NCBI RefSeq assembly: GCF_002362255.1
Contig: NZ_LPVV01000023.1
Location: forward strand, 1 to 64,000
Length of the DNA stretch: 64,000 nt
Reading direction: 5' to 3'
Source of the DNA: Microbacterium sp. SZ1
Lineage (GTDB): Bacteria > Actinomycetota > Actinomycetes > Actinomycetales > Microbacteriaceae
Positions 47,436 to 55,679 of this stretch are shown one piece after another. Under the pieces are notes generated by a model. The model ran no database searches. It was not told the origin of the DNA and was given only the letters and a program-made list of their open reading frames with translations. The position numbers were made by a program, and so were the translations under genes. Position 1 is the stretch's first letter. Every line of letters begins with the position of its first letter.

Positions 47436-48847
47436 GCGGAGCCGCGGGCGTGAGCGTGCGCGGGGCGCTGCGGGTCGTCGCGATCGCCGACGCCGATTCG
47501 TTCGTGAAGTGGTCGGCATCTCTGCTGGGCGGCGTGGACGGAATCCATCGCCATCTGCTCGTCGTGCGGACGCCGCTCACCGCCAGCGCCCAGCAGCAGC
47601 GCGCAGCACTGGCAGGTACCGGGATGCAGGAGCACGAGGTGACGCGCCTCGGCTTCGCTGCCGTGCAGGCGTGGCTCGATGGGCAGCGGCCGGACGTCGT
47701 GCTGCTCGCCGGGCGGGGCCCGTTCGTCCGGCTCCTCGGACGCGTGATCGATCGGCTCTCCCGCCGACCGGTGGTCGTGGCGGGCCTTCCTGGAATGGCC
47801 ATCCCGGCGCAGCGCGGCGCGCTCGACTACCGCCGTCATGCCGACCTGTTGGTCGTGCACTCCCACCGCGAGGAGCGCGCATTCGCCGAGCTCGGGCGAC
47901 GCATCGGGGTCGAGATGCCGACGGCGCTCGCGACGCTGCCGTTCGCACGGCCTCGATCACGGATGCTGGCGCACGACCGCGCACGCGTGCTCGCCGCCGG
48001 AACGGCCCGGCCCGGGAGCACCCTGCTCGCCGACCGGCCGTCCGGGGTCGAGCCCCGTGCGAAGCGCGAGCCGGCCACCGACATCGTCTTCGCCGCGCAG
48101 GCCCTCGTGCCGACCGCACGGGAGGAGCGGGCCGAGATCGTCGCCACCCTCGTTCGGGCCGCAGAGGCCGACCCCGAGCGTCGCGTCGTGGTCAAGCTGC
48201 GCTCGCGGCCGGGAGAGTCCGAGACCCACCTCGAGCGCGACCCGTACCTCGACCTGCTGCCTGATCGGCGTCCGGCCAACCTGGTCGTGTCATACGACTC
48301 GATGGCGCAGGCGCTGTCGACGGCGGCGGGTCTCGTCACCGTCAGCTCGACCGCCGCCGTCGAGGCGGTGGCCCTCGGCATCCCCGTCATCGCCCTCGAC
48401 TCCTTCGGGGTCAGCAAGAGCCTGTTGAACACGGTCTTCGTCGGCAGCGGACTGCTGGGCGGACGCAGCGAGGTCGTGGCAGGGCGATTCCGGCATCCGC
48501 ACCCCGACTGGCTGCGCGACAACTACTTCCACCCGGCGTCGGAGTCCACGTGGTGGAGCCGCGTCGAGGAGCTCGTGGCGCAGCGCCGCGCTGATCGGCT
48601 GCCGGCCCGCACGGTGCCTGCACCCCGCGGAGGAGCGCTGCACGAGGCCTGGCATCGCGCGAGCGTGCTCGGCCGGGAGGACCGCTCGGTGAGCGGCACG
48701 GCGGCGCTCGCGCTCGGCGTGCCGGCGACCGCCGCGCTCGCCCGCCTACGACGAGGACGCACGCCGTCGGCAGGCGGCACCTGGGCAGACGCCTCGACCG
48801 ACTTCACGCTCGAACCCAACCCGTTCCACGACTCGATCCGCCGCTGA
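47432..48847 (+). CDS. DUF6716-type putative glycosyltransferase
   Basis: Protein of 471 residues, ATGA-coupled to neuB. The N-terminal half reads VVAIADADSFVKWSASLLGG and VVLLAGRGPFVRLLGRVIDR; the C-terminal half has VVVKLRSRPGESETHLERD, LVVSYDSM and VTVSSTAAVEAVALGIPVIALDSFG, a GT-B-like nucleotide-sugar site similar in layout to polysialyltransferases. The family is known mainly from neighbourhood with sialic-acid genes. Probably a second transferase for the same glycan. Confidence 0.75.
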   Translation: MSGAAGVSVRGALRVVAIADADSFVKWSASLLGGVDGIHRHLLVVRTPLTASAQQQRAALAGTGMQEHEVTRLGFAAVQAWLDGQRPDVVLLAGRGPFVRLLGRVIDRLSRRPVVVAGLPGMAIPAQRGALDYRRHADLLVVHSHREERAFAELGRRIGVEMPTALATLPFARPRSRMLAHDRARVLAAGTARPGSTLLADRPSGVEPRAKREPATDIVFAAQALVPTAREERAEIVATLVRAAEADPERRVVVKLRSRPGESETHLERDPYLDLLPDRRPANLVVSYDSMAQALSTAAGLVTVSSTAAVEAVALGIPVIALDSFGVSKSLLNTVFVGSGLLGGRSEVVAGRFRHPHPDWLRDNYFHPASESTWWSRVEELVAQRRADRLPARTVPAPRGGALHEAWHRASVLGREDRSVSGTAALALGVPATAALARLRRGRTPSAGGTWADASTDFTLEPNPFHDSIRR

Positions 48848-48905
48848 GTCGGGTTCGGGTGCCCTGAGGCGGAAAACCAAGACAGGCACGGCGCGCCGCC
48901 CGGCG

Positions 48906-49832
48906 TCAGCGACCCGACGCCAGGATCGACGGCGGGTTCGCATCGTTCCACCGCTGAAAGGTCTGCATGAGCCAGAACCACGCGAACAGCAGCAGCGCGA
49001 CGATCTCGCCGATCAGCACGGCGGGCGTCTCGCCGAACACCTGGCGGAACAGCACCGCCGCCGCGAGGAACAGCAGGTCGACGATGAGCAGACCCGCGAT
49101 CCAGCGGTAGATCGAGCGCTGGCGGGGCGTGGGCGGGGTCTCGCCGGGTTCGAGCGGCCCTCCCGCGTAGAGGATCGGCACGGCCGAGAACACGCCGAAG
49201 AACGCGAGCGTGACCACGAAGTGGATGCTGTGCACGGGCCAGAAGTTGAAGGGGAAGCTCTGGTTCAGGGAGGGGAGGAACGCGAGTGCCGTCACGACGG
49301 ATGCCGTCGCGAGCGCGATGACCGACACGAGCACCGCCGAGCGGTTCGGCGTGCGCGTGCGGACCCGGATGACCGCCGTCACGATCACCGTCGCGACGAC
49401 GACGATCGCGTACGCGGCGACACCGGCCTTCGCCGACTCCAGGGCTCCGGCCGGAACGCACTCCGTCGCGGAGGGGCACGGAAGGTGGTCCTGTGCCCGG
49501 GTGTCGGCGATCCCCGTCGGGACGATGGCGATCAGCGGTGCGAAGACGGCGCAGATGTCGAGCAGCGTCGTCGCGCGGTTGCGGCCGGACAGTGCGAGGA
49601 GCGCGACGGATGCCGCGATGAGCGCGCCCGTGAAGACGTCGCGCACGGGCGTGTGATACGCGTGACTGATCGACGGCAGCGGGTGCCACCCGAACTGGAG
49701 CGGCTGCCAGATCACGACGACGCTCTGCAGCGAGACGGCGACCAGCAGGGCGAAGACGACGAGAACGAGGGCGAGGCGCAGGTACCGGTGGGTTCTCTGG
49801 CCGGTCGTGGTGGAGACGTCGTCGGCGGCCAT
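48906..49832 (-). CDS. Hypothetical multi-span membrane protein
   Basis: Membrane protein of 308 residues with about eight helices. One external loop has two cysteines (CPSATEC) that may form a disulfide. HSIHFVVTLAFFGVFSAVPILYAGG resembles DUF998/Frag1-like proteins but I cannot assign it. The ATG at 49832 lies 7 nt after a minus-strand TAGCGT. Convergent with the glycan operon. Confidence 0.75.
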   Translation of the reverse strand: MAADDVSTTTGQRTHRYLRLALVLVVFALLVAVSLQSVVVIWQPLQFGWHPLPSISHAYHTPVRDVFTGALIAASVALLALSGRNRATTLLDICAVFAPLIAIVPTGIADTRAQDHLPCPSATECVPAGALESAKAGVAAYAIVVVATVIVTAVIRVRTRTPNRSAVLVSVIALATASVVTALAFLPSLNQSFPFNFWPVHSIHFVVTLAFFGVFSAVPILYAGGPLEPGETPPTPRQRSIYRWIAGLLIVDLLFLAAAVLFRQVFGETPAVLIGEIVALLLFAWFWLMQTFQRWNDANPPSILASGR

Positions 49833-49965
49833 GCCCGTGACGCTACACCGAACCCGCCGACGCCGACCGCACCGGTCCGAATGTCTGCGGATGACGGATG
49901 CCGTCACGCGGCGACACGCGGAGTAAATCCCGGCAACGATGCTGGTGCCGCCTGCCGCCGCCGGG

Positions 49966-49971
49966 TAACGT
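49966..49971 (+). promoter_or_regulatory. Possible -10 box for the tRNA-like gene
   Basis: TAACGT ends 9 nt before the predicted 5' end at 49981. No clear -35. Confidence 0.35.
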
Positions 49972-49980
49972 CGACCCCAT

Positions 49981-50056
49981 CGCGGCGATCCGGGCGGTCC
50001 CGGGCCTCAGCTCATACCTGACGGCGTTGCGGGTTCGACTCCCGCCGTCGCGTCCA
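49981..50056 (+). tRNA. tRNA-like gene, anticodon CAU, atypical D-arm
   Basis: A 76-nt cloverleaf can be drawn. The acceptor stem CGCGGCG/CGTCGCG pairs over 7 bp with one G-U; the T-arm GCGGG-TTCGACT-CCCGC is perfect at the canonical position 49-65; a discriminator T73 and encoded CCA follow. The anticodon loop CTCATAC has U33-equivalent, CAU and A37 on a 4-bp stem plus C-C mismatch. The D-arm is odd: CCGG stem with a 6-nt loop, and conserved U8, A14 and A21 are absent. It could be a real unusual tRNA-Met/Ile2, a special-purpose tRNA or a decaying copy. It ends 5 nt before the TetR gene's stop. Confidence 0.55.
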
Positions 50057-50061
50057 CATCT

Positions 50062-50673
50062 TCAGGATCGGCGAGAAAGCCGCTTCTCGATCGGATCCCA
50101 CCCGCCCTCGAGCACGGCGAATCCGGCGTCCAGTGTCGCGAGCTGGTCGTCGCTGTCGGTCACGAGCAGCTGCATCTGCAGCACGAAGCGCGCGAACACG
50201 CGGATCTCGGCCGTCGGTGCATCGAGGCCCAGCTCATCGGCGATGGCGTCGGCGAGAGCATCCTCGTGGCGCAGCCACATCTTGGCGGCGTAGTCGCGCA
50301 GTGCGGGAGTCTCGTTGAGGAAGCGCATGAAGGTGCGCGCCACGTCCTCGCCGTGCTCGTCCAGATTCAGGCCGATCTCGCCGCGGTAGAAATCGTGGAT
50401 CGCCCGGCTGATCGTCACGCCCTCCGCCCGGTCGCGGACGGCGGCGACGAGGCGGTCGCGCTGCTCGTCGTCCTCGTCGAAGACGAGAGCCTCCTTCTGC
50501 GGGAAGTGGGCGAACACGGTCGTGGGGGAGACGTCGGCGGCGTCGGCAACCTCCCGGATGCTGACGTTGTCGAATCCGCGCTCCAGGAACATCATCGTCG
50601 CCACGTCGGAGATGGTCTTGCGGGTCGCGGCCTTCTTGCGTTCGCGGCGGCCCACCGGCTCGGCAGTCGTCAT
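50062..50673 (-). CDS. TetR/AcrR-family repressor
   Basis: Regulator of 203 residues. The helix-turn-helix is KTISDVATMMFLERGFDNVSIREVADAADVSPTTVFAHFPQKEALVF; the helical C-terminal ligand domain follows. It diverges from an MFS exporter with 70 bp between, the usual repressor-efflux pair. TAAGCT lies 6 nt before the ATG at 50673 on the minus strand. The inducer is presumably a drug or metabolite exported by the partner. Confidence 0.93.
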   Translation of the reverse strand: MTTAEPVGRRERKKAATRKTISDVATMMFLERGFDNVSIREVADAADVSPTTVFAHFPQKEALVFDEDDEQRDRLVAAVRDRAEGVTISRAIHDFYRGEIGLNLDEHGEDVARTFMRFLNETPALRDYAAKMWLRHEDALADAIADELGLDAPTAEIRVFARFVLQMQLLVTDSDDQLATLDAGFAVLEGGWDPIEKRLSRRS

Positions 50674-50679
50674 GTCATG

Positions 50680-50743
50680 AGCTTATCGCGAACCCAGTAC
50701 AAAAGTGGCTTGACACCAAAACTGGTATGGATACAGTTACGGA
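50680..50743. promoter_or_regulatory. Divergent TetR/MFS promoter region
   Basis: For the MFS gene: -35 TTGACA (50710-50715), 16-bp spacer, -10 TACAGT (50732-50737), then 6 nt to the GTG. For tetR: -10 TAAGCT (50680-50685, minus strand). Two partial palindromes, CCA-N9-TGG at 50694-50708 and ACCA-AAAC-TGGT at 50715-50726, overlap or flank the -35 and are candidate TetR sites. Confidence 0.6.
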
Positions 50744-52039
50744 GTGACTTCACCCAACACGTCTGCGCGCGGCGGAACGCGCGCCTGGATCATGCTCGTC
50801 GTCCTGACGATGCTCACCGTAATCGGCATGACCGTCGTCCTCCCCGTGCTGCCCTTCGTCGTGCTGCAGTACGTCACCCACGAGCACGATCTCGCTCTCT
50901 GGGTCGGCGTGCTGGAGGCCGTCAACGGGCTCTGCGCGTTCCTCGTCGCCCCGTTCCTCGGTCGCCTCTCCGATCGATTCGGCCGTCGCCCGATCATCAT
51001 CGCCGCCGCGTTCGGCACCGCCTTCTCGATGGCGCTGTTCGGCATCGGCGGCGCGATCTGGGTGCTCGTGCTCGCCCGCGTCGTCCAGGGCCTCACGGCC
51101 GGCGACCTGCCGGCGCTCTTCGCCTACCTCGCCGACATCACGCCGCCGGAGAAGAGGGCTCAGCGCTTCGGGCTGCTCGGAGCGCTGTCCGGCATCGGCA
51201 CGATGCTCGGCCCGGCGATCGGCGGTCTCCTCGCGGCGGTGAGCCTGCAGCTGCCCGTGTTCCTCACGGCGGCCGTGTCACTCGTGATCGCGATCCTCAG
51301 CCTGTTCCTCCTGCCCGAGAGCCTGAAGCCCGAGAACCGCATCTCCACGATCCGCGCGCGGGACGTGCAGCCCTTCGCCGTCTTCAGGAACGCGTTCGCC
51401 AGGAAGGAGCTGCGCGCTCTTATGATCGGCTTCGGTCTGCTGGCCCTGCCGTTCGGGTTCTTCGTGAACAACTTCAGCGTGCTCGCGCTCGACTCGATCC
51501 AGTGGGGACCGACGCAGATCGGTCTCCTCACCGCCGGCGTCGGCATCATCGACATCCTGATCCAGGGCGTGCTGCTCGGCATCCTGCTCCCGCGCATCGG
51601 CGAGAGGGGCGTGATCGTGAGCGGAATCGTCGCGCAGATGGTCGGGCTCGCCGGCCTCGCGATCGTGGCGTCCGTCCTCTATCAGCCCTGGGTGTTCATC
51701 GTCGGTGCGCTGCTGCTGGCGGCCGGTCAGGGTGCCTCGCAGGCCGCGATGGACGGCGCGATGTCGAACGCGGTCGGCGACGACGAGCAGGGCTGGCTCG
51801 GCGGGGCGACGCAGTCGCTCAACGCCGCCATGAGCACCGTCGCCCCGCTCATCGCCGCCGCGCTCTACACGACCGTCAGCCACGCGGCGCCGTACTGGCT
51901 CGGCGTCGGGCTCATGGTCGTCGCGGGGGTCGTCGTCAGCCGCGCGCACATCGCGAACACCGCGAAGAGGGACGCAGGTCCTGTCAATGGCGCCGAGCGC
52001 GCCGCCGCGACGGAACCCGCGCCCGCGCAGGTCCGCTGA
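50744..52039 (+). CDS. MFS efflux transporter, TetA-like
   Basis: Twelve-helix exporter of 431 residues. Loop 2-3 motif A is GRLSDRFGRRPIII, motif C-like segment GIGTMLGPAIGGLLA marks drug-proton antiporters, and NNFSVLALDSIQWGPTQIGLL lies in the second half. The sequence resembles TetA/MdtG-type exporters, but substrate cannot be assigned. GTG start set by a TTGACA/TACAGT leaderless promoter; under the divergent TetR. Confidence 0.9.
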   Translation: MTSPNTSARGGTRAWIMLVVLTMLTVIGMTVVLPVLPFVVLQYVTHEHDLALWVGVLEAVNGLCAFLVAPFLGRLSDRFGRRPIIIAAAFGTAFSMALFGIGGAIWVLVLARVVQGLTAGDLPALFAYLADITPPEKRAQRFGLLGALSGIGTMLGPAIGGLLAAVSLQLPVFLTAAVSLVIAILSLFLLPESLKPENRISTIRARDVQPFAVFRNAFARKELRALMIGFGLLALPFGFFVNNFSVLALDSIQWGPTQIGLLTAGVGIIDILIQGVLLGILLPRIGERGVIVSGIVAQMVGLAGLAIVASVLYQPWVFIVGALLLAAGQGASQAAMDGAMSNAVGDDEQGWLGGATQSLNAAMSTVAPLIAAALYTTVSHAAPYWLGVGLMVVAGVVVSRAHIANTAKRDAGPVNGAERAAATEPAPAQVR

Positions 52040-52054
52040 GGCGCGGGGCGGCGC

Positions 52055-52864
52055 CTATGCGGTCCGCCAGCTGTGGTCCGTGATCGCCGCCCCCGCCTGC
52101 GGGCCCATCTGCAGCATCCCTCCGTCGATCGCGATCGAGGCCCCGGAGATGTACGCCGCCTCCGGTGACGCGAGGAAGGCGATGAGCGCGGCGACCTCGC
52201 GGGCGTCGCCCGGACGCCCGAGCGGGATGCCGGGACGATCGACCGTGTGCGGGTCGACGTCCTCGTTGCCGGTCATCGGCGTCGCGATCTCGCCCGGCGC
52301 GACGCTCACGGCGCTGATGCCATGTGCGCCGAGCTCGAGGGCGAGATTCTTCATGAGGCCGCCGAGGCCGTGCTTGGCGGCGTCGTAGGCGCTGGCCCCG
52401 ACCATCGGCTGGTGCTCGTGCACGCTCGTCACCGAGATCAGGCGCCCGCCGTGGCCGGCGGCGACCATCGCCCTCGCCGCACGCTGCAGGCACACGAACG
52501 CGCCGGTGAGGTCGGTGTCGAGGACGCGGTTCCAGTCGTCGAGCGACAGGTCGAGGAAGCCGGTGCTCGCGCCGGTGCCCGCGTTGTTCACGAACACGTC
52601 GACGCCTCCGAGCTCGGCGATCAGTCCGTCGATCACGTCGCCGCACGCCGGGATGTCGGAGACGTCGAGCTGCGTCACCACCGCCCGTGCCCCATGCGCG
52701 CGCACTTCGGCCGCCGTCTCCTCTGCCCCCGCCTGGTCGGAGTGCCAGGTGATGCCGACGTCGATCCCCGCGGCGGCGAGGGCGACCGCTGCCGCCCGTC
52801 CGATCCCGGAATCCGCCGCCGTCACGATCGCTCGTCGTGCCTCTGCCTCGATGCCCGTGCTCAT
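52055..52864 (-). CDS. SDR-family oxidoreductase (glucose-1-dehydrogenase-like)
   Basis: Classical SDR of 269 residues: VTAADSGIGRAAAVALA (TGxxxGIG variant with A for G), VDVFVNNAGTG, SVTSVHEH with catalytic serine and SAYDAAKHGLGG with Y-x-x-x-K. C-terminal SGASIAIDGGMLQMGP resembles glucose/sorbitol dehydrogenases. The ATG at 52864 follows GGAG. Substrate not assignable. Confidence 0.9.
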   Translation of the reverse strand: MSTGIEAEARRAIVTAADSGIGRAAAVALAAAGIDVGITWHSDQAGAEETAAEVRAHGARAVVTQLDVSDIPACGDVIDGLIAELGGVDVFVNNAGTGASTGFLDLSLDDWNRVLDTDLTGAFVCLQRAARAMVAAGHGGRLISVTSVHEHQPMVGASAYDAAKHGLGGLMKNLALELGAHGISAVSVAPGEIATPMTGNEDVDPHTVDRPGIPLGRPGDAREVAALIAFLASPEAAYISGASIAIDGGMLQMGPQAGAAITDHSWRTA

Positions 52865-52977
52865 GGTCCTGCTCCTTCGCTCGTCGGTGGTTGCGGTCGA
52901 CGGTACGAGCACCCCGCGCTGTCGCCGAACGGGTTGACCGCCGACGGATGCGGCGCTAGCGGGCGGCGAGCGGGAAG

Positions 52978-53427
52978 ATGGATGCCATGGCCGCACCGCT
53001 CCGCCCCGGCCTCCGCGTCACGTCGGGGCTCACGATCCCCGACGCCGAGCTGGCGTGGCGGTTCTCGCGGTCGTCGGGCCCGGGAGGTCAAGGAGTGAAC
53101 ACGGCGGACTCCCGCGTCGAGCTCAGCTGGGACGTCGCGTGCAGCGCGGTGCTCACGCCTGAGCAGCGCGCGCGGCTGCTCGATCGGCTCGCCTCGCGGC
53201 TCGTCGGCGGAGTCGTCACGATCGCGGCATCCGAGCACCGTGCACAGCTGCGCAACAGGGATGCCGCGCGTGAGCGTCTCGCGGCCCTCGTCGCCGCCGC
53301 GCTCCGTCCTCCGGCTCCGCCGCGGCGCGACACGAAGCCGACCCGCGGCTCGAAGGAGCGCCGTCTGGCGGCGAAGCGCCGGCGCACCGACGTGAAGCAG
53401 CTGCGGCAGAGACCCCGCGACGTCTGA
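52978..53427 (+). CDS. arfB: ArfB-type peptidyl-tRNA hydrolase (ribosome rescue)
   Basis: Protein of 149 residues. The GGQ motif is in RSSGPGGQGVNTADSRVEL and hydrolyses peptidyl-tRNA in stalled ribosomes; the lysine/arginine-rich C-tail (KPTRGSKERRLAAKRRRTDVKQLRQR) enters the empty mRNA channel. Lengths and order match ArfB/YaeJ. ATG at 52978 or 52987 possible. Convergent with the DUF2156 gene across a hairpin. Confidence 0.94.
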   Translation: MDAMAAPLRPGLRVTSGLTIPDAELAWRFSRSSGPGGQGVNTADSRVELSWDVACSAVLTPEQRARLLDRLASRLVGGVVTIAASEHRAQLRNRDAARERLAALVAAALRPPAPPRRDTKPTRGSKERRLAAKRRRTDVKQLRQRPRDV

Positions 53428-53449
53428 CTCGCGTCGCAGTCGTGCGCCC

Positions 53450-53482
53450 GCGTCGCAGGATCAGGCCGAGGACCTGCGACGC
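53450..53482. terminator. Hairpin between convergent arfB and DUF2156 genes
   Basis: Arms GCGTCGCAGG (53450-53459) and CCTGCGACGC (53473-53482), perfect 10 bp with a 13-nt loop, plus outer ACTCG-type arms. Likely bidirectional terminator; the repeated CGTCGCAG arms on each side resemble the layout of the TTCTGCGG repeats. Confidence 0.5.
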
Positions 53483-53514
53483 ACGAGTACATCGGCGACG
53501 AGAGGGCCGCGCCG

Positions 53515-55593
53515 TCAGTCCTTCCGGCCTCCTCGGACGAGTTCGAGACCCGCACCGGCGAACTGCCGCAGCGTGGCGTCGGGGAGGAACGCGCGGGTGA
53601 GAGCCGGTCCGATCGCGGCGAGGTCGCTCTCGTCGCGGAACAGCAGGTACATGGTCTCGTAGCGGGGGTGGAACTTCTGCTTGAACCGGTGCAGCGATCC
53701 GAAGCCGTACACGGGTTCGAGTGCCTCCGCGAGGCGGTCGCTGAGCGTCGCGATCATCCCGGCGTCCGGTGGGTAGTCATGAGCGAGCGGAGCGCCGGAG
53801 AGCGACATGAGCTGCGCCCCCTCGTCGGAGAACTGCCTGGCCGACGATCCGATGAGGAACTCCATGACCGGTCCGAACCCGCCGTCGCGGCGACGCATGA
53901 GGTCGAGCGTCCAGCCGCGCACGACTCCACCCTCGCCGTACACCGGCAGCCACGACAGGAATCCGTCGACGTCGCCGTTCGGGGCGAGCGCCAGGGCGAG
54001 CCGCACTTCGGGGTCCTCGGCCTCCTCCAGCGTGCCGAGCGTGAAGCGCATCTCCGGCAGGTCCTTGTCGCCGACCCAGGCCTCGGAGATCGCCCGCACC
54101 TGCTGCTGCACGCCCCATGGCTCGGCTTTGAGGTGCGTCATCCGGAAGGTCATCTCCTCGCGGCCGGCCCTGTTCAGCGAGCTGCGCACCGAGTTCCAGC
54201 GCTTGCCCGTGAACTCCAGGCCCGGCAGGTCGACGATCGTGTCGTCGGCGACCACGAGATCCCGCCATCCGGCCGGCACGGCCGCGCGCGTCGCGTCGTC
54301 GGCGCTGAAGAAGCACGGCACGAGTCCGGCCTGCTCGGCGCTGCGGATGAAGTCCGCGACCGCCTCGGGCCGGCTCTCGGCCGGGCCGATCGGATCCGCG
54401 AGGGCGAGCGCGACCCCGGCGCGCCGCTGATAGGCGACGATGCCGCCGCCGGCGACCCGGGCGTAGCTGTTGCCCTCCCAGGTCGTCATCCACGAGAGCG
54501 TGCCTCCGCCGTGCGCACGCAGTGCGGTCTTCACGTCGTCGACGGTCGGCGCGGGCTGGATGCCGAGCAGCGAGCGGCGCCGCGAGCGGAAGGCCCGCCG
54601 CACGCCGATCAGGTACGCCAGCATGATGACCCAGAGGAACCCGTTCGCGAGGGCGAGCTCGGTCTCGCCGTCCCACCGGAAGTCGACCTGAGCCTGACTG
54701 AACACCGTGATGAGGGTCAGCACGAGCGCGGCGACGAGCACGTTGAACAGGCCGAGCAGGATCGCGAGCACCCAGGCGAACCGGCGCCCGCGTCGCAGAC
54801 CGTTCACGAGCACGAGGATCACGACGAGGTCGATCGCGAGGTCGATGAACCCGCCAGAGATGGGTTCAGTCGGCCCGAACGGGCCATCGGTCGCGATCAG
54901 CGTCGTGATGATCTCCACCGCGCCCAGCACGAGGATCGCCACGACCGCGATGAGACGCTGCTCGCGCACGGTCGTGCGGGCCACGCGCAGGGAGCGATCG
55001 ACCACGAGGATCAGGAGCACGGCGAGCAGGTGCTCGAGATCGGCGACCTTGCCCCAGAACAGCATCGCGATGAAGACGAAGCCGAGCAGGATGAGCCAGC
55101 CGCGCACTCGCCACGGCGGGCGGAACAGTCCGACGGCCGCCGCGATGCACGCCATCGTGCCACCAGAGGCGCCGACATCGAGAGCCTGAGCCTGGGTGCT
55201 CGCCCATGCCCACGGGAACTGCGACAGCACGAACAGCAGCAGCGCGGTGGCGAGGACCGCGAAGAGCTGGCCGATCCAGTAGTAGGCGAGCGCGACCCGG
55301 CTGCCTCGGCGGAACTCCAGGTACGCCATGCCCCAGAAGCCGGCGATCGTGAACACGTACACCCACGGCTCATTGACGAAGAACGTGCCCGTCAACGGCG
55401 TCCACCACTTGCCCTCGGCGAGGTTCGGCAGACCGTAGGCGACGGTTCCGAACAGGGCGGAGTCCTCGAACGGACGCCACAGCCCCTGCGACACGACTCC
55501 TACCGCGAGGATCAGCCCCACCATCGTCAGCGTGGCGGGAATGCGGCGCACGACGGACAGAACGGGATGCAGAGTGCGGCGCGCCTCGGTCAT
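53515..55593 (-). CDS. Rhomboid-like membrane domain fused to DUF2156 aminoacyl-lipid synthase domain
   Basis: Protein of 692 residues. The N-terminal part has rhomboid landmarks: GKWWTPLTGTFF (the L1 W-R region, about 62-72), a TM2-like YLEFRRGSRVALAYYW segment, GASGG with S143 and an EHLLAVL helix with H188, so both residues of a rhomboid dyad are present, although TM2 lacks H-x-x-x-N. Further helices reach about 365. The C-terminal 320 residues are the DUF2156/LPG-synthase fold of MprF-type aminoacyl-phosphatidylglycerol synthases (GNSYARVAGGGIVAYQRR, KRWNSVRSSLNRAGREEM, FHPRYETMYL). Leaderless start (TACGCT at 55600-55605). Confidence 0.82.
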   Translation of the reverse strand: MTEARRTLHPVLSVVRRIPATLTMVGLILAVGVVSQGLWRPFEDSALFGTVAYGLPNLAEGKWWTPLTGTFFVNEPWVYVFTIAGFWGMAYLEFRRGSRVALAYYWIGQLFAVLATALLLFVLSQFPWAWASTQAQALDVGASGGTMACIAAAVGLFRPPWRVRGWLILLGFVFIAMLFWGKVADLEHLLAVLLILVVDRSLRVARTTVREQRLIAVVAILVLGAVEIITTLIATDGPFGPTEPISGGFIDLAIDLVVILVLVNGLRRGRRFAWVLAILLGLFNVLVAALVLTLITVFSQAQVDFRWDGETELALANGFLWVIMLAYLIGVRRAFRSRRRSLLGIQPAPTVDDVKTALRAHGGGTLSWMTTWEGNSYARVAGGGIVAYQRRAGVALALADPIGPAESRPEAVADFIRSAEQAGLVPCFFSADDATRAAVPAGWRDLVVADDTIVDLPGLEFTGKRWNSVRSSLNRAGREEMTFRMTHLKAEPWGVQQQVRAISEAWVGDKDLPEMRFTLGTLEEAEDPEVRLALALAPNGDVDGFLSWLPVYGEGGVVRGWTLDLMRRRDGGFGPVMEFLIGSSARQFSDEGAQLMSLSGAPLAHDYPPDAGMIATLSDRLAEALEPVYGFGSLHRFKQKFHPRYETMYLLFRDESDLAAIGPALTRAFLPDATLRQFAGAGLELVRGGRKD

Positions 55594-55679
55594 GCGCTCA
55601 GCGTAGCGACGGAGGGGCGGCCGGGGGAGGGTGTTCCCGGTCCCTTGTCTGCGAGGACTCCGCCGCGTTGGATGGAGGC

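Noticed and set aside
53436..53490. CRISPR-like repeated arms CGTCGCAG
   Set aside because: Only two direct and two inverted copies with irregular spacing; better explained as a terminator or palindromic repeat.
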